DNA of 64,000 bases from Gracilibacter sp. BRH_c7a (GTDB lineage: Bacteria; Bacillota; Desulfitobacteriia; Desulfitobacteriales; Syntrophobotulaceae). The notes beneath the pieces were generated by a model, which was not told the DNA's origin, did no database searches, and saw nothing but the letters and a program-made list of their open reading frames with translations. The stretch is taken from positions 1 through 64,000 of the forward strand of contig LOEZ01000091.1 in the NCBI GenBank assembly GCA_001516055.1. Reading direction: 5' to 3'. Every line of letters starts with the position of its first letter. Position 1 is the first letter of the stretch. The position numbers and the translations under genes were made by a program. Positions 10,197 to 19,063 of this stretch are shown here, in pieces.

Positions 10197-11066
10197 CTAG
10201 CTTAGATCACCAACTTTGTGATTTAAGCCCCTCTCCAACATCCCTTGCACTACCTCAGTCTCACTTAAAGTCTTCTCAATACTATCTTTGTTGTTTATGA
10301 CATTGACAATACTATATTTATCTGTACTGAATTCATCTATTATTCTCCCCAATGGTGTATTCTTACGAACCGAAATGCAACTGCTATGCATTAATCCCTT
10401 GCTAAGAAGCTGTTCTTTTTTACGGCAAAGCTGTTTAAGGAAAACAATTCGAGCATTTGCTAATTCCTTTCTACTACCGAACCAAATGAAAACTCCTAAC
10501 AAAACAAACATAAACGGCTCATATATATAGTACCCAAATGCCTGCAATAAGAATCCTATAATTACCAGAGCACCCCCTACCCATTTTCCAAGAGATGCTA
10601 GAAACTTTGTTGTCTTAACAAATCCAAAAGTGCCCGCAAAAAAAGCTCTCGTTATCCTGCCCCCATCTAAAGGCAAGATAGGAAGAAGGTTAAAAGCAGC
10701 TAACCAAAAGTTTATTCTTGCAAACTCAAGGGCCCATTCCCCTATTACAATTCCCTCCCAACGTAAAATCTGTATAAAAAAAAGCAGCACTAAATTAAAC
10801 GCCGGCCCGGCAAAAGCTATAGCTGCTTCTTCTTTCCTTTTCCCTTCAAAGGTGTCCTCCATAACAGCTGTTCCTCCATAGGGATAAAGCTCGATACTAT
10901 TTACTTTAATTCCGTACCCTCTAGCAGTAACTATATGGGCTAGCTCATGCAAGATGACCAAGCTAAAAATAACAATAGATTGGAGAAACAAACCTAAAAG
11001 AGCATAGAGAACCAAGAGTCCGATAAAGGTCGGGTGAATTCTTATTCTGATACCTTTGAACCGCAT
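10197..11066 (-). CDS. spoIVFB: SpoIVFB-like M50 intramembrane metalloprotease
   Basis: A 289-residue site-2 protease that in Bacillus cuts pro-sigma-K in the mother cell. It has about four to five membrane segments. The zinc-binding HELAH motif lies near residue 46 and the second ligand motif is NLLPILPLDGGR (NPDG-like). A C-terminal CBS-like region follows. The ATG at 11066 is chosen because AAGGAG precedes it; an upstream frame extension of 19 codons has no ribosome-binding site. Its usual partner spoIVFA lies 0.9 kb upstream, with cotJC in between on the other strand. Confidence 0.88.
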   Translation of the reverse strand: MRFKGIRIRIHPTFIGLLVLYALLGLFLQSIVIFSLVILHELAHIVTARGYGIKVNSIELYPYGGTAVMEDTFEGKRKEEAAIAFAGPAFNLVLLFFIQILRWEGIVIGEWALEFARINFWLAAFNLLPILPLDGGRITRAFFAGTFGFVKTTKFLASLGKWVGGALVIIGFLLQAFGYYIYEPFMFVLLGVFIWFGSRKELANARIVFLKQLCRKKEQLLSKGLMHSSCISVRKNTPLGRIIDEFSTDKYSIVNVINNKDSIEKTLSETEVVQGMLERGLNHKVGDLS

Positions 11067-11121
11067 ATTTATACTCCTTACAAACTCATACTTCCCTAAA
11101 ACCTTATGCGGACAAATAAGC

Positions 11122-11194
11122 AATTAGCACCCGTGGCAAGGGGACGCCCGCGTGGCAAGGGGACGTTTCGTTTGCCACCTTCGGTAATTAGCAC
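11122..11194. repeat. 55-base insert flanked by 9-base direct repeats
   Basis: AATTAGCAC occurs at 11122-11130 and again at 11186-11194. Between them, CGTGGCAAGGGGACG is repeated in tandem (11132-11146 and 11151-11165), and GTGGCAA (11152-11158) pairs with TTGCCAC (11172-11178). The flanking repeat looks like a target-site duplication around a tiny insertion. GTGGCAAGGGGACG-type sequences are common dispersed repeats in Clostridia (from memory). Confidence 0.6.
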
Positions 11195-11288
11195 ATATTC
11201 ATGCTTCGTGTCAATTACTAAATATAATGTGACCAGTTAACAATCTATGTAATATAATACATTAACTTGGGCCAAAGGAGGAATAAGT

Positions 11289-11837
11289 ATGTTTAAATTT
11301 GCCAATGGATTATTATACCCTGTTGAGGTAAGCTATTCTGACCCCAGATTTGGACAGATTATGTTCGAACATTACGGAGGAAAGGATAGTGAGTTTTCAG
11401 CTGCGACCCAGTATCTAAACCACCGCTCCAATATGCCTAATCCTTATGTCAAAGAACTATTAGGCATGATAGCTGCAGAAGAACATAGCCATATGGAAAT
11501 GATTGCTGTCACCATCAATAAACTAGGGGGGCCTCCACTTTGTTATGTAAACTCAGAGGGGGTTCCGTGGAATCTTGGTTACATCGATCAGAGCCTTGAT
11601 CCGGTTGCTATGCTACAAGCGGACGCTGAAGCAGAAATCAGGGCGCGGAAGTTATATGATCTACATTTCACTATGACTGAAGACCCAGGACTAAAAAAAA
11701 TGATCAGCTTCCTAGGAAGCCGAGAAGACGTTCACAAATATCTATTTGAAAAGTCTCAGATGCTCATCATCAAAGGAGCGGGACCAGAACATTTCAAGCG
11801 ATTGATAAAAGAATACAGAATGAGCTTCCCTACGTAA
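11289..11837 (+). CDS. cotJC: CotJC-type spore coat protein / manganese-catalase fold
   Basis: A 182-residue protein of the manganese catalase family, short CotJC type, starting MFKFANGLLYPVEVSYSDPRF. The di-manganese ligands expected in the helices appear as Glu in AAEEHSHMEM and AEAEIRARKLYD and His in REDVHKYLFE. CotJC is a spore-coat component in Bacillus, and some homologues show catalase activity. AAAGGAGG precedes the ATG. It stands alone on the plus strand between spoIVFA and spoIVFB, with a shared terminator at its 3' end. Confidence 0.9.
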   Translation: MFKFANGLLYPVEVSYSDPRFGQIMFEHYGGKDSEFSAATQYLNHRSNMPNPYVKELLGMIAAEEHSHMEMIAVTINKLGGPPLCYVNSEGVPWNLGYIDQSLDPVAMLQADAEAEIRARKLYDLHFTMTEDPGLKKMISFLGSREDVHKYLFEKSQMLIIKGAGPEHFKRLIKEYRMSFPT

Positions 11838-11878
11838 ACAGTATTTCTTATTGTTCTAAGACCTTGACAGAACATAGC

Positions 11879-11927
11879 AAACATCCGCCAAATTACAGTT
11901 TACAACTTAATTTGGCGGATGTTTTTT
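11879..11927. terminator. Bidirectional terminator between cotJC and spoIVFA
   Basis: A 17-base arm AAACATCCGCCAAATTA (11879-11895) pairs perfectly with 11908-11924, followed by a T-run on the plus strand. Short A-rich sequence on the left may serve the minus strand. It lies in the gap between two convergent genes. Confidence 0.88.
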
Positions 11928-11932
11928 TGATA

Positions 11933-12682
11933 CTACTTATTTTGAATAAGATAGTTTAAGGGATTCACCGACTTCCCATCTTTCGCTAATTCAAAGTATA
12001 ACCAAGGTTTTTGTCTGGCTGAACTTATCCCTACCGTTCCTAACTTTAAACCCATAGACACTGGCTCTCCCTGCTTAACGGTAATTTCCCCCAGGTTACC
12101 CAATATCCCTTCCCAACCATCTCCAAAGTTCACTCTAATTACTCTTCCTAAATTTTCTGTTTCGTTTATTTCCAGTACAACTCCTGAAGCTGGACAAAGA
12201 ACCACGTTCCCAAGTGAACTTTCGATTTCTATTCCTCTACTTAAGCTACCATTAATACCCGTTCCTCTGTAACCAACTTTTACTGTCCCCGCTACCGGAG
12301 GGTAAAAAATTTCTTGAACCCCAGCACTAACCGCTAGCCCTTCACTTTGTTGGATGCCCATAGCTTCTTTAGCCATAGAATTCATAGCGGTGTAATAGTT
12401 CCCACTATTCATCCCATTTCTATATACTGAATAAACGCTTTGAGAGACTAAATCTTCTCCCCGAGAACTGAAAACAACAGTTAGAAATAACAGTGCAGAT
12501 AAGACAACTCTTTTTTGGCTCCCTGTAAAACTATCTATCAAACTATTGGAAGGTTGATTTATATAATACCTCTCCCTGGGAATGCCGCTTTGATCATATT
12601 TCCCCTCATACTTATAATCGTTACCAATACTATGAGCTGCCTTTTCCCACTCCCAATCATCCCAACGCTCAAATGGATTCAT
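11933..12682 (-). CDS. spoIVFA: SpoIVFA-like membrane protein with LytM/M23 domain
   Basis: A 249-residue protein with one central membrane segment (VVLSALLFLTVVF, about residues 60-75) and a C-terminal M23/LytM fold (about residues 125-245). The HxxxD and HxH zinc motifs of active M23 enzymes are not visible, so it is probably a non-catalytic domain, as in SpoIVFA. SpoIVFA holds SpoIVFB inactive until a forespore signal arrives. The assignment rests on the domain layout and on spoIVFB lying downstream. Confidence 0.78.
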   Translation of the reverse strand: MNPFERWDDWEWEKAAHSIGNDYKYEGKYDQSGIPRERYYINQPSNSLIDSFTGSQKRVVLSALLFLTVVFSSRGEDLVSQSVYSVYRNGMNSGNYYTAMNSMAKEAMGIQQSEGLAVSAGVQEIFYPPVAGTVKVGYRGTGINGSLSRGIEIESSLGNVVLCPASGVVLEINETENLGRVIRVNFGDGWEGILGNLGEITVKQGEPVSMGLKLGTVGISSARQKPWLYFELAKDGKSVNPLNYLIQNK

Positions 12683-12742
12683 TTGCCCACCACCTTCTAA
12701 AGGGTTTTCCTAATTGAGACAACCCTGCTAAAAGATATGCAG

Positions 12743-12779
12743 ATAAAAAAAAGAAAAGAACATATCACTATGTTCTTTT
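12743..12779 (-). terminator. Rho-independent terminator after rodA
   Basis: On the minus strand AAAAGAACATA-GTGA-TATGTTCTTTT is followed by CTTTTTTTTATC. It separates rodA from spoIVFA. Confidence 0.88.
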
Positions 12780-12794
12780 TACTCTAACTTATTC

Positions 12795-13967
12795 CTAAAA
12801 CATTGGCTTCTCTCCCCTAATCCCCACACTGATAACCAAACCCAGAGCCAACATATTCGTCCACATTGAACTCCCACCTGCACTGATAAAGGGGAGGGGA
12901 AGTCCTGTTATGGGCATGATTCCTGAAGACATCCCAACATTGACAAGAATCTGAAAAGCTAACATCGTTACAACACCGCTAACTATAAGCATTCCGAAAT
13001 CATTCATTGCCTTGGCGGCGATAGCTATCATACGTATAATAAATATACAGAAAATGAACAGAAGGATAGATGTTCCGATGAATCCAAACTCCTCACCTAA
13101 TACAGAAAAAATAAAGTCGGTATGGTGTTCCGGCAAAAAGTTGAGCTGAGATTGTGTCCCTTCCCTAAATCCTTTACCCCATAACCCTCCAGAACCGATA
13201 GCCCATACTGATTGAATAACGTGATAACCATCTCCCGAAGTGTCCTTGGTGGAGTCAATAAAAGACAGGAGGCGATTAAGCTGATATTCTTTCATAGGAA
13301 TAGGCATTCCTTCTAGGTACTTAAACGGCCATGGAAGATTTGTTGCAACGTGGAAGTAGATTGCTGTTATGGCCACAGAAATCGTCCCTAGTATAATAGA
13401 GCCGAATTTAATAGGGTTAGCCCCAGCCATAAACATCATTCCAATAAAGATTGCTCCAAAGACTAAAGCCGTCCCCAAATCCGGTTGAAGAAAGATCAAT
13501 ATAGTAGGCGGCAGAACAAAAAGCAAAGGTGGCAAAAAATCTTTAACGTTATTTAGCTTATCTCTTCTATCAGCGAGAAAGCAAGCAAAAGTTAGGATAA
13601 CAAATACCTTGGCAAACTCCGATGGTTGTATCCCAATGGAAGATGTAATCTGCAACCAGCGCTGAGCACCTTTTGCTGTAGACCCCATAACAAAAACTAG
13701 CAGTAAAAGTGAAATATTAAGGCCATAAATCCACCAGTTTAATTTTTTCCAGATATTGTAGTCGATTGCCGCAACTATTATCATCATAAAAGTTCCCGTC
13801 AAAATCCAGATAGCCTGATTTTTGACATAATGATAGGGGTCAGATTTAACAAGATTAATAGACGCCGTACTTAGTATAATCAAACTGGCTGCCAATAAGG
13901 CCAAAAGGGTGATAACCAGTATAAAATCAATTCCCCTGAAATATTTTTTATCGGAGTTCTTTAACAT
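12795..13967 (-). CDS. rodA: RodA/FtsW SEDS-family peptidoglycan polymerase
   Basis: A protein of about 390 residues with ten predicted membrane segments. It has the SEDS features QPSEFAKV, QPDLGTALV and the C-terminal GLPLPFISAGGSSMW. SEDS proteins polymerise glycan strands with a cognate class B PBP, here probably the mrdA product. The ATG at 13967 has GGAG nine bases upstream, whereas one five codons further up has no such site. In many Firmicutes rodA closes the mre-min block as here. About 250 bases upstream (13968-14235) contain no gene, only weak inverted repeats. Confidence 0.92.
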   Translation of the reverse strand: MLKNSDKKYFRGIDFILVITLLALLAASLIILSTASINLVKSDPYHYVKNQAIWILTGTFMMIIVAAIDYNIWKKLNWWIYGLNISLLLLVFVMGSTAKGAQRWLQITSSIGIQPSEFAKVFVILTFACFLADRRDKLNNVKDFLPPLLFVLPPTILIFLQPDLGTALVFGAIFIGMMFMAGANPIKFGSIILGTISVAITAIYFHVATNLPWPFKYLEGMPIPMKEYQLNRLLSFIDSTKDTSGDGYHVIQSVWAIGSGGLWGKGFREGTQSQLNFLPEHHTDFIFSVLGEEFGFIGTSILLFIFCIFIIRMIAIAAKAMNDFGMLIVSGVVTMLAFQILVNVGMSSGIMPITGLPLPFISAGGSSMWTNMLALGLVISVGIRGEKPMF

Positions 13968-14235
13968 CTGATTTTTCTCCATTTTAAAATGAATATTGCT
14001 TTTTTGATTATATCATACGAAAAGATGTAAATACATATCAACATCTGTCAATTATCCCCTGGTATTCTTTACCTTCCAGGATATATAACTGATATTAGGA
14101 TTGGGGTTGAATAAGTTAAGAACCATATGAAAAAGGCATATCAAAAATTGCAATGCAGCAAATTTATGACATGCCTTTATAATCTGATGGAATAGATATC
14201 ATTCCCTCTGATGTTATATGTTTTAGAATAAATGC

Positions 14236-14526
14236 TTATAAACTTATTTGAGTTCTCTCCATATAATCTCTTCGAATTTGTTTAATGGGAATATTGGCAA
14301 CGAGAACAACCTCTCTATCATTTTGATTCAAGTGTAATTCCATTTCTTCTTCCTCAATAATCATATAGTTAGAAATCACTTGAATAAGATCTTCTTTAAG
14401 CCTATTCATCAGATAAGGTGAAATGCTGGCACGATCATGAACTAGAACCAACCGCAAGCGCTCTTTGGCATGTTTACGACTGCTTGAATTATCCCTGCCC
14501 AGCACACGAAATATAAATTCCCACAA
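14236..14526 (-). CDS. minE: Cell division topological factor MinE
   Basis: A 96-residue MinE. The N-terminal membrane-targeting helix (MWEFIFRVLGR) and the MinD-stimulating segment (AKERLRLVLVHDR) are followed by the beta-rich dimer domain ending in VVLVANIPI. MinE stimulates MinD ATPase and drives Min oscillation. The start is TTG with AGGAGGT upstream. It lies 27 bases after minD. Confidence 0.95.
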   Translation of the reverse strand: MWEFIFRVLGRDNSSSRKHAKERLRLVLVHDRASISPYLMNRLKEDLIQVISNYMIIEEEEMELHLNQNDREVVLVANIPIKQIRRDYMERTQISL

Positions 14527-14553
14527 AACTATTACCTCCTCTCTGTGCTAGGA

Positions 14554-15348
14554 CTAATTCATGCCAACTAATCTTCTCAGCTTATCCATTATACTATTAG
14601 AAACATCAAGGTTCATGAGGGGGACTTCCTCACCTCTTATCCTTTTGGAGATTCTCCGATATGCTTCTCCTGCCGGAGAAAGAACATCCATCACGGCAGG
14701 TTCGCCCTTATTCGTGGACACGATTATTTTTTCATCTTCTGGTATTACCCCGATAAGATCTATGGCTAAAATATCCACAATATCTTCTATGTCCATCATA
14801 TCTCCGTGTTTGACCATCCGAGGACGAATACGATTGATAATTAGTTTGGGGTTGCGAAGCTCAGCACTCTCGAGAAGCCCAATAATCCTGTCGGCATCAC
14901 GGACTGCACTCACTTCAGGGGTTGTAACTACTATCGCCTTATTAGCACCAGCTATAGCGTTATAGAAACCTTGTTCTATTCCTGCAGGACAGTCTATGAG
15001 AACATAATCAAATTCCTCTTGCAAATCTTCACATAGATATCTCATCTCATCTGGGCTGACAGCGGTCTTATCCTTAGTTTGGGCAGCAGGGAGCAAATAG
15101 AGACTATCAAATCTCTTATCTTTGATCAATGCTTGTTTAAGTCGACAATTGCCACTCGTTACATCAACTATATCGTAGACAATTCTGTTCTCTAGACCCA
15201 TAACTACATCGAGATTACGCAGGCCAATATCGGTATCAACGAGAACAACTCTGAAGCCGGCAAAAGCCAATGCCGTTCCCAGATTAGCCGTCGTGGTGGT
15301 TTTACCCACACCACCTTTTCCTGAAGTTACTACAATTGTATCACCCAT
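14554..15348 (-). CDS. minD: Septum site-determining ATPase MinD
   Basis: A 264-residue ParA/MinD ATPase. It has the deviant Walker A SGKGGVGKTTTT, a DTDIGLRNLD switch, LIDCPAGIE as Walker B and a C-terminal amphipathic helix (SIMDKLRRLVGM) for membrane binding. MinD recruits MinC to the membrane to inhibit FtsZ. No minC gene is found in this cluster; the 219 bases upstream hold only the mrdA terminator and a likely promoter region. minDE thus forms its own transcription unit. Confidence 0.96.
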   Translation of the reverse strand: MGDTIVVTSGKGGVGKTTTTANLGTALAFAGFRVVLVDTDIGLRNLDVVMGLENRIVYDIVDVTSGNCRLKQALIKDKRFDSLYLLPAAQTKDKTAVSPDEMRYLCEDLQEEFDYVLIDCPAGIEQGFYNAIAGANKAIVVTTPEVSAVRDADRIIGLLESAELRNPKLIINRIRPRMVKHGDMMDIEDIVDILAIDLIGVIPEDEKIIVSTNKGEPAVMDVLSPAGEAYRRISKRIRGEEVPLMNLDVSNSIMDKLRRLVGMN

Positions 15349-15519
15349 ATCCTAGCCTACCTTTCATCAAATACATAATTATTTCCACCTACAACCATTC
15401 CAGGAAATATTTACCATATAAATACAAAAAAAATTCTTCTCCTGGAAACTACCTGACTATGATAATCTCAGGTTTGATGAAAAGAATTCTACAATCACCC
15501 TCATATTTCCTTTGCCTAA

Positions 15520-15550
15520 ACAGAAAAACCGAGGTTTAAATTCCTCGGTT
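15520..15550 (-). terminator. Rho-independent terminator after mrdA
   Basis: On the minus strand AACCGAGG-AATTTAAA-CCTCGGTT is followed by TTTCTG. It ends the mreBCD-mrdA unit before minDE. Confidence 0.85.
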
Positions 15551-15567
15551 ATTCTTATTAAATCGAC

Positions 15568-17646
15568 CTATTTCCAGTTGAAATAGTGAATAAAGGCCTC
15601 TTTGGCGACACGACCTGCTGTTTCTCCACCATGTCCTCCAAATTCTACTACACCAGCATAAGCAATCTGTGGATTATCATATGGAGCAAAGGCTACGAAC
15701 ATACCGTTATAGAATTGTCCTTTAGCTGTATTCTTCGATCCTATCTGGGCAGTACCCGTTTTCCCACCGCCACTAAACTGAGGAACATCCCAAAACAACC
15801 AATTGGCGGTTCCTTCCCCACCGGTTACCCCAGACATAGCCTTTTTGATTATCTCCAATGTTTCCGGTGAAACTGAAACTTCGTTTCTGACTTCAGGTAC
15901 ATTCTCATGAATTACTTCTCCCGTAAGAGTATCATATATTTTATCGACTAGGTAAGGCTTATAAAGCTTACCCCCATTGACCATGGTAGCAACAGCATTA
16001 GCTAATTGAACAAGCGTATAGGAATTATATCCTTGGCCAATAGAGTTATTAAAGCTATCAAATAATCTCCAATTAACATAGAAATCTACCTTTTGCTTAT
16101 AATCCAGTTCAACGTTAGAAATCTCCCGGTTTTTTTCTCTGAGGATTCCTGTCCTTTTACTTTCATCAGTAACATCAGCCAGTAACTTCTCATATTTGTC
16201 TTCTATTTCTTTCAGGCTATCTTCTCTGAGCTTATCCCAATAAGGTTTAAAATAATCTCTTTTCCAATCAGGCGAAGGGGCTACACCTACTCCTTCTCCC
16301 GGAATATCTATCCCGCTAGGTACAGCTAAACCAAATTCATTTGCTATCTTCTTAATAAGTTCAGGTTCTTTCTCAAAAACTCTGCGGCCAACTATTTGGA
16401 AATAAATATTAGAGGATTTAGCTAACCCTCGATAGAGGTTAACCATACCAAAATGATTGCCACCCCACTCAGCTATTCCTTGTCTTTGGACTTCATAAGG
16501 GCCAAGGGAAGACATGCTATCATTAAAATAATCATTGGTGGTAACGACTCCAGCTTCCAATGCCGACATCCCTGTAATCATTTTAAAGGTAGAGCCTGGC
16601 GGGTATACCCCGCTTAGGGCGCGGTTGAATGATGCCGCATCCTCAGTTCTGAAATATCTTTCTGCTGTTTCGTCAGAAATAATTCCTATAAGTTCATTCG
16701 GATCCATAAAGGGTCTAGAGGCCATAGCCAAAATTTTGCCGGTATTGACCTCTATTACTACAGCTGCTCCTGCCTGAGCTAAAGGCTCGGTTTTTTGAAT
16801 GTTACGAATCACTTCATCCAGCGTATTTTCAACTACTATCTGCAGTTCACTATCTACTGTTAGCTGAACAGTATTCCCCGGCTGTGCATCCTGGATGACC
16901 TCTTTATCTATAGGTCGCGCATTACTGTCGATTCCTATTCTTTCAAGACCATGATCTCCACGCAACCATTTATCATAGCTTTTCTCTATTCCGTCCTTAC
17001 CGACAAGATCACCTGGTTCATACCGATAAGGATCATCTGTATCTTCAGCTTGTTGGTTAAACTGCTCCAACTCAGTTCCACTAACTTCTCTCACATAGCC
17101 CAGTACCTGACCAAGTACTGTTTTCTGTGGATACTCCCTTACTGCGATAGCTTCAATACTCACTCCAGGAAGTTCGTTACTATGTTCAGCGATAATCGCC
17201 TGGAGTTCGGGAGCTATATCCACTAGTATTGTGACAGGATCATAATTATTCCTTTGTTGGTTCTGAACCATGACTAAAATGTCTTCAGTTATTAGTTCAA
17301 TGGATTGATTAGGGTAGTGCCAATAGGGCTTGATGTAACCTGCCAGATTAGTCACGACATCAATCAAATCTTTGTTTACTCTCTGGAGGTCAGCCCAGTC
17401 CAATACTAAAGCAAACTTAGGAACACTTTGAGCCATAACAACCTGATTGGTATCCACGATTGGTCCGCGTACAGCAGGGGTTGATACTGTTTTCAAAACA
17501 TTGCTCGCAGCTAACTCAGCATAATGAGAGGCATTAGCTATTTGTAGTCTCCAGAGATTAAATCCTAGGATAAGAAAAATAATGATAACTGCAATCCCTA
17601 ATCCTGTAAGCCTTTTCTGAGATTCCTTTCGATTCATTGATTCCAT
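15568..17646 (-). CDS. mrdA: Penicillin-binding protein 2 (elongasome transpeptidase)
   Basis: A 692-residue class B PBP with an N-terminal membrane anchor (residues about 12-30) and a dimerisation/pedestal domain. The transpeptidase domain has SXXK motif PPGSTFKMI, SXN motif KSSNIYF and KTG motif GGKTGTAQIG. It crosslinks peptidoglycan during side-wall elongation with RodA. A charged helical insertion near residues 465-520 (KLREDSLKEIEDKYEKLL) is typical of clostridial PBP2. It lies 15 bases after mreD. Confidence 0.95.
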   Translation of the reverse strand: MESMNRKESQKRLTGLGIAVIIIFLILGFNLWRLQIANASHYAELAASNVLKTVSTPAVRGPIVDTNQVVMAQSVPKFALVLDWADLQRVNKDLIDVVTNLAGYIKPYWHYPNQSIELITEDILVMVQNQQRNNYDPVTILVDIAPELQAIIAEHSNELPGVSIEAIAVREYPQKTVLGQVLGYVREVSGTELEQFNQQAEDTDDPYRYEPGDLVGKDGIEKSYDKWLRGDHGLERIGIDSNARPIDKEVIQDAQPGNTVQLTVDSELQIVVENTLDEVIRNIQKTEPLAQAGAAVVIEVNTGKILAMASRPFMDPNELIGIISDETAERYFRTEDAASFNRALSGVYPPGSTFKMITGMSALEAGVVTTNDYFNDSMSSLGPYEVQRQGIAEWGGNHFGMVNLYRGLAKSSNIYFQIVGRRVFEKEPELIKKIANEFGLAVPSGIDIPGEGVGVAPSPDWKRDYFKPYWDKLREDSLKEIEDKYEKLLADVTDESKRTGILREKNREISNVELDYKQKVDFYVNWRLFDSFNNSIGQGYNSYTLVQLANAVATMVNGGKLYKPYLVDKIYDTLTGEVIHENVPEVRNEVSVSPETLEIIKKAMSGVTGGEGTANWLFWDVPQFSGGGKTGTAQIGSKNTAKGQFYNGMFVAFAPYDNPQIAYAGVVEFGGHGGETAGRVAKEAFIHYFNWK

Positions 17647-17661
17647 CTCTGTTCAACCCCT

Positions 17662-18180
17662 TTAATAACCACGTTCGTAATTAGACTTTTGTTTTAATAT
17701 CCCTTGTGTAAATGATCTATTAACAAGAGGATAAGTAATTGGCACCAAAAGTGCGTTGTAAAGAGATATGCCAAATATCATCCGAAAAGCATTCCCAAAA
17801 TCCCAATTGAGTCCTGCTATATTAGCGAGCAAAGACACAATTATCTGGCCTAAGAAAGACGCCAAAAAAACAAGCAGAACGGTAAGAGGGATATTATCTC
17901 TATACCAACGCTGCTGCAGCAAGCTTATTAAGAATGCAACAACTGCTAAAGTTATGGTATACATTCCAATATATCTACTGAAATACATATCGACAATCAA
18001 GCCCGTCGCAAAACCGTACGCTACCCCTTCACTTGGTCGATGATGCAAAGCGATATAAATAATCCATAACATAGCCAGATCCGGTTTGATCCCGTTCCAA
18101 GACAAGTAATGAAAAACTGTTCCAGGTAAGATAAGGCAGAAGATGAGAATTATCAGCATAAAGATATAACGTCTCATCAT
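17662..18180 (-). CDS. mreD: Rod-shape protein MreD
   Basis: A 172-residue integral membrane protein with about five to six hydrophobic segments and the family's WIIYIALHHRPSEGVAYGFATGL core. MreD links MreC to the elongation machinery. Its ATG overlaps the end of mreC by four bases, so the two are translationally coupled. Confidence 0.92.
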   Translation of the reverse strand: MMRRYIFMLIILIFCLILPGTVFHYLSWNGIKPDLAMLWIIYIALHHRPSEGVAYGFATGLIVDMYFSRYIGMYTITLAVVAFLISLLQQRWYRDNIPLTVLLVFLASFLGQIIVSLLANIAGLNWDFGNAFRMIFGISLYNALLVPITYPLVNRSFTQGILKQKSNYERGY

Positions 18181-19043
18181 CTTACCTCCGGCATCTTAAC
18201 TATATATACTTCTTCCAAAGAGTCAAAGTTCACAATTGGTTCGATGTAAGCATTCTTGAGTAGAGCAGAAGCATCCAGCTTAAGGCTAGTTATAATTCCG
18301 ATCGGTATACCTTTAGGATAGATTCCTCCCAAACCGGAGGTGAAGACAATATCACCGATATTAATCTCATCTTCCTGTCGGAAAGCCATTACTAGTTGTC
18401 CTTCTTCGTTCAGTCTGTCAGTCTTCCTATAAGTTCCTTGAACTATTCCCGATATAGCCCTGCCCATACTATCACGCACCAATGCTCCTGCCTGTCCTTC
18501 TCCGTCAAGGATAAGCAGAACATCAGAACTCGTCCCTGACACTGCAATAACTTTTCCTACTAACCCAAGATTACCGATAACCGCATCGTTGATTTTAACA
18601 CCATCCGCACTTCCCCGATTCACAGTAACGGTATGATACCAGGCTGTAGGATTTCGATTAACTACACTCGCACCTATCTTCTCAAGCTTGTTAAAGGTGG
18701 GGCTTTCAAAAACCTTTTCAGCGAATTCCTCATACCTAAGAGCAGCAAGGACTTGCTGTTTCAACTGAAGATTATCCCCAGTAAGTTTATCAACTTGTCT
18801 TTGCAGTTCCTCATTCTCAGCTTTGACAACACGAAAACGAAAAATAGCTCTAAAGTTATCTTTTATACTATCACCAATATTCCAGATAACTCTTTCCATA
18901 GGAACAAAGACTCTGTCCATAGCTTTTCCAAGAGGATTGAAAAACTCGGTACCCAGTCCTGTGATCCTAATAGCCGTCACAGTAATGAGGAGAACCGCGA
19001 AAATTACTACGGCAATCCCCATGGGATTGATCTTTTTCCCCAC
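18177..19043 (-). CDS. mreC: Rod-shape protein MreC
   Basis: A 288-residue protein with an N-terminal membrane anchor (GIAVVIFAVLLITVTAI), a coiled coil (VVKAENEELQRQVDKL, about residues 72-100) and two beta domains. The conserved AVIGNLGLVGKVI and FTSGLGGIYPKGIPIG segments are present. It scaffolds the elongasome outside the membrane. The start is GTG with GGGGGAG upstream. Confidence 0.94.
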   Translation of the reverse strand: MGKKINPMGIAVVIFAVLLITVTAIRITGLGTEFFNPLGKAMDRVFVPMERVIWNIGDSIKDNFRAIFRFRVVKAENEELQRQVDKLTGDNLQLKQQVLAALRYEEFAEKVFESPTFNKLEKIGASVVNRNPTAWYHTVTVNRGSADGVKINDAVIGNLGLVGKVIAVSGTSSDVLLILDGEGQAGALVRDSMGRAISGIVQGTYRKTDRLNEEGQLVMAFRQEDEINIGDIVFTSGLGGIYPKGIPIGIITSLKLDASALLKNAYIEPIVNFDSLEEVYIVKMPEVR

Positions 19044-19063
19044 CTATTTCTCCCCCAGCTTTA

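Noticed and set aside
15336-15539. 67-codon plus-strand frame between minD and mrdA, considered as a minC remnant
   Set aside because: Composition is low-complexity and Tyr/Lys/Ser-rich, the strand is opposite to min genes and no MinC motif is seen.
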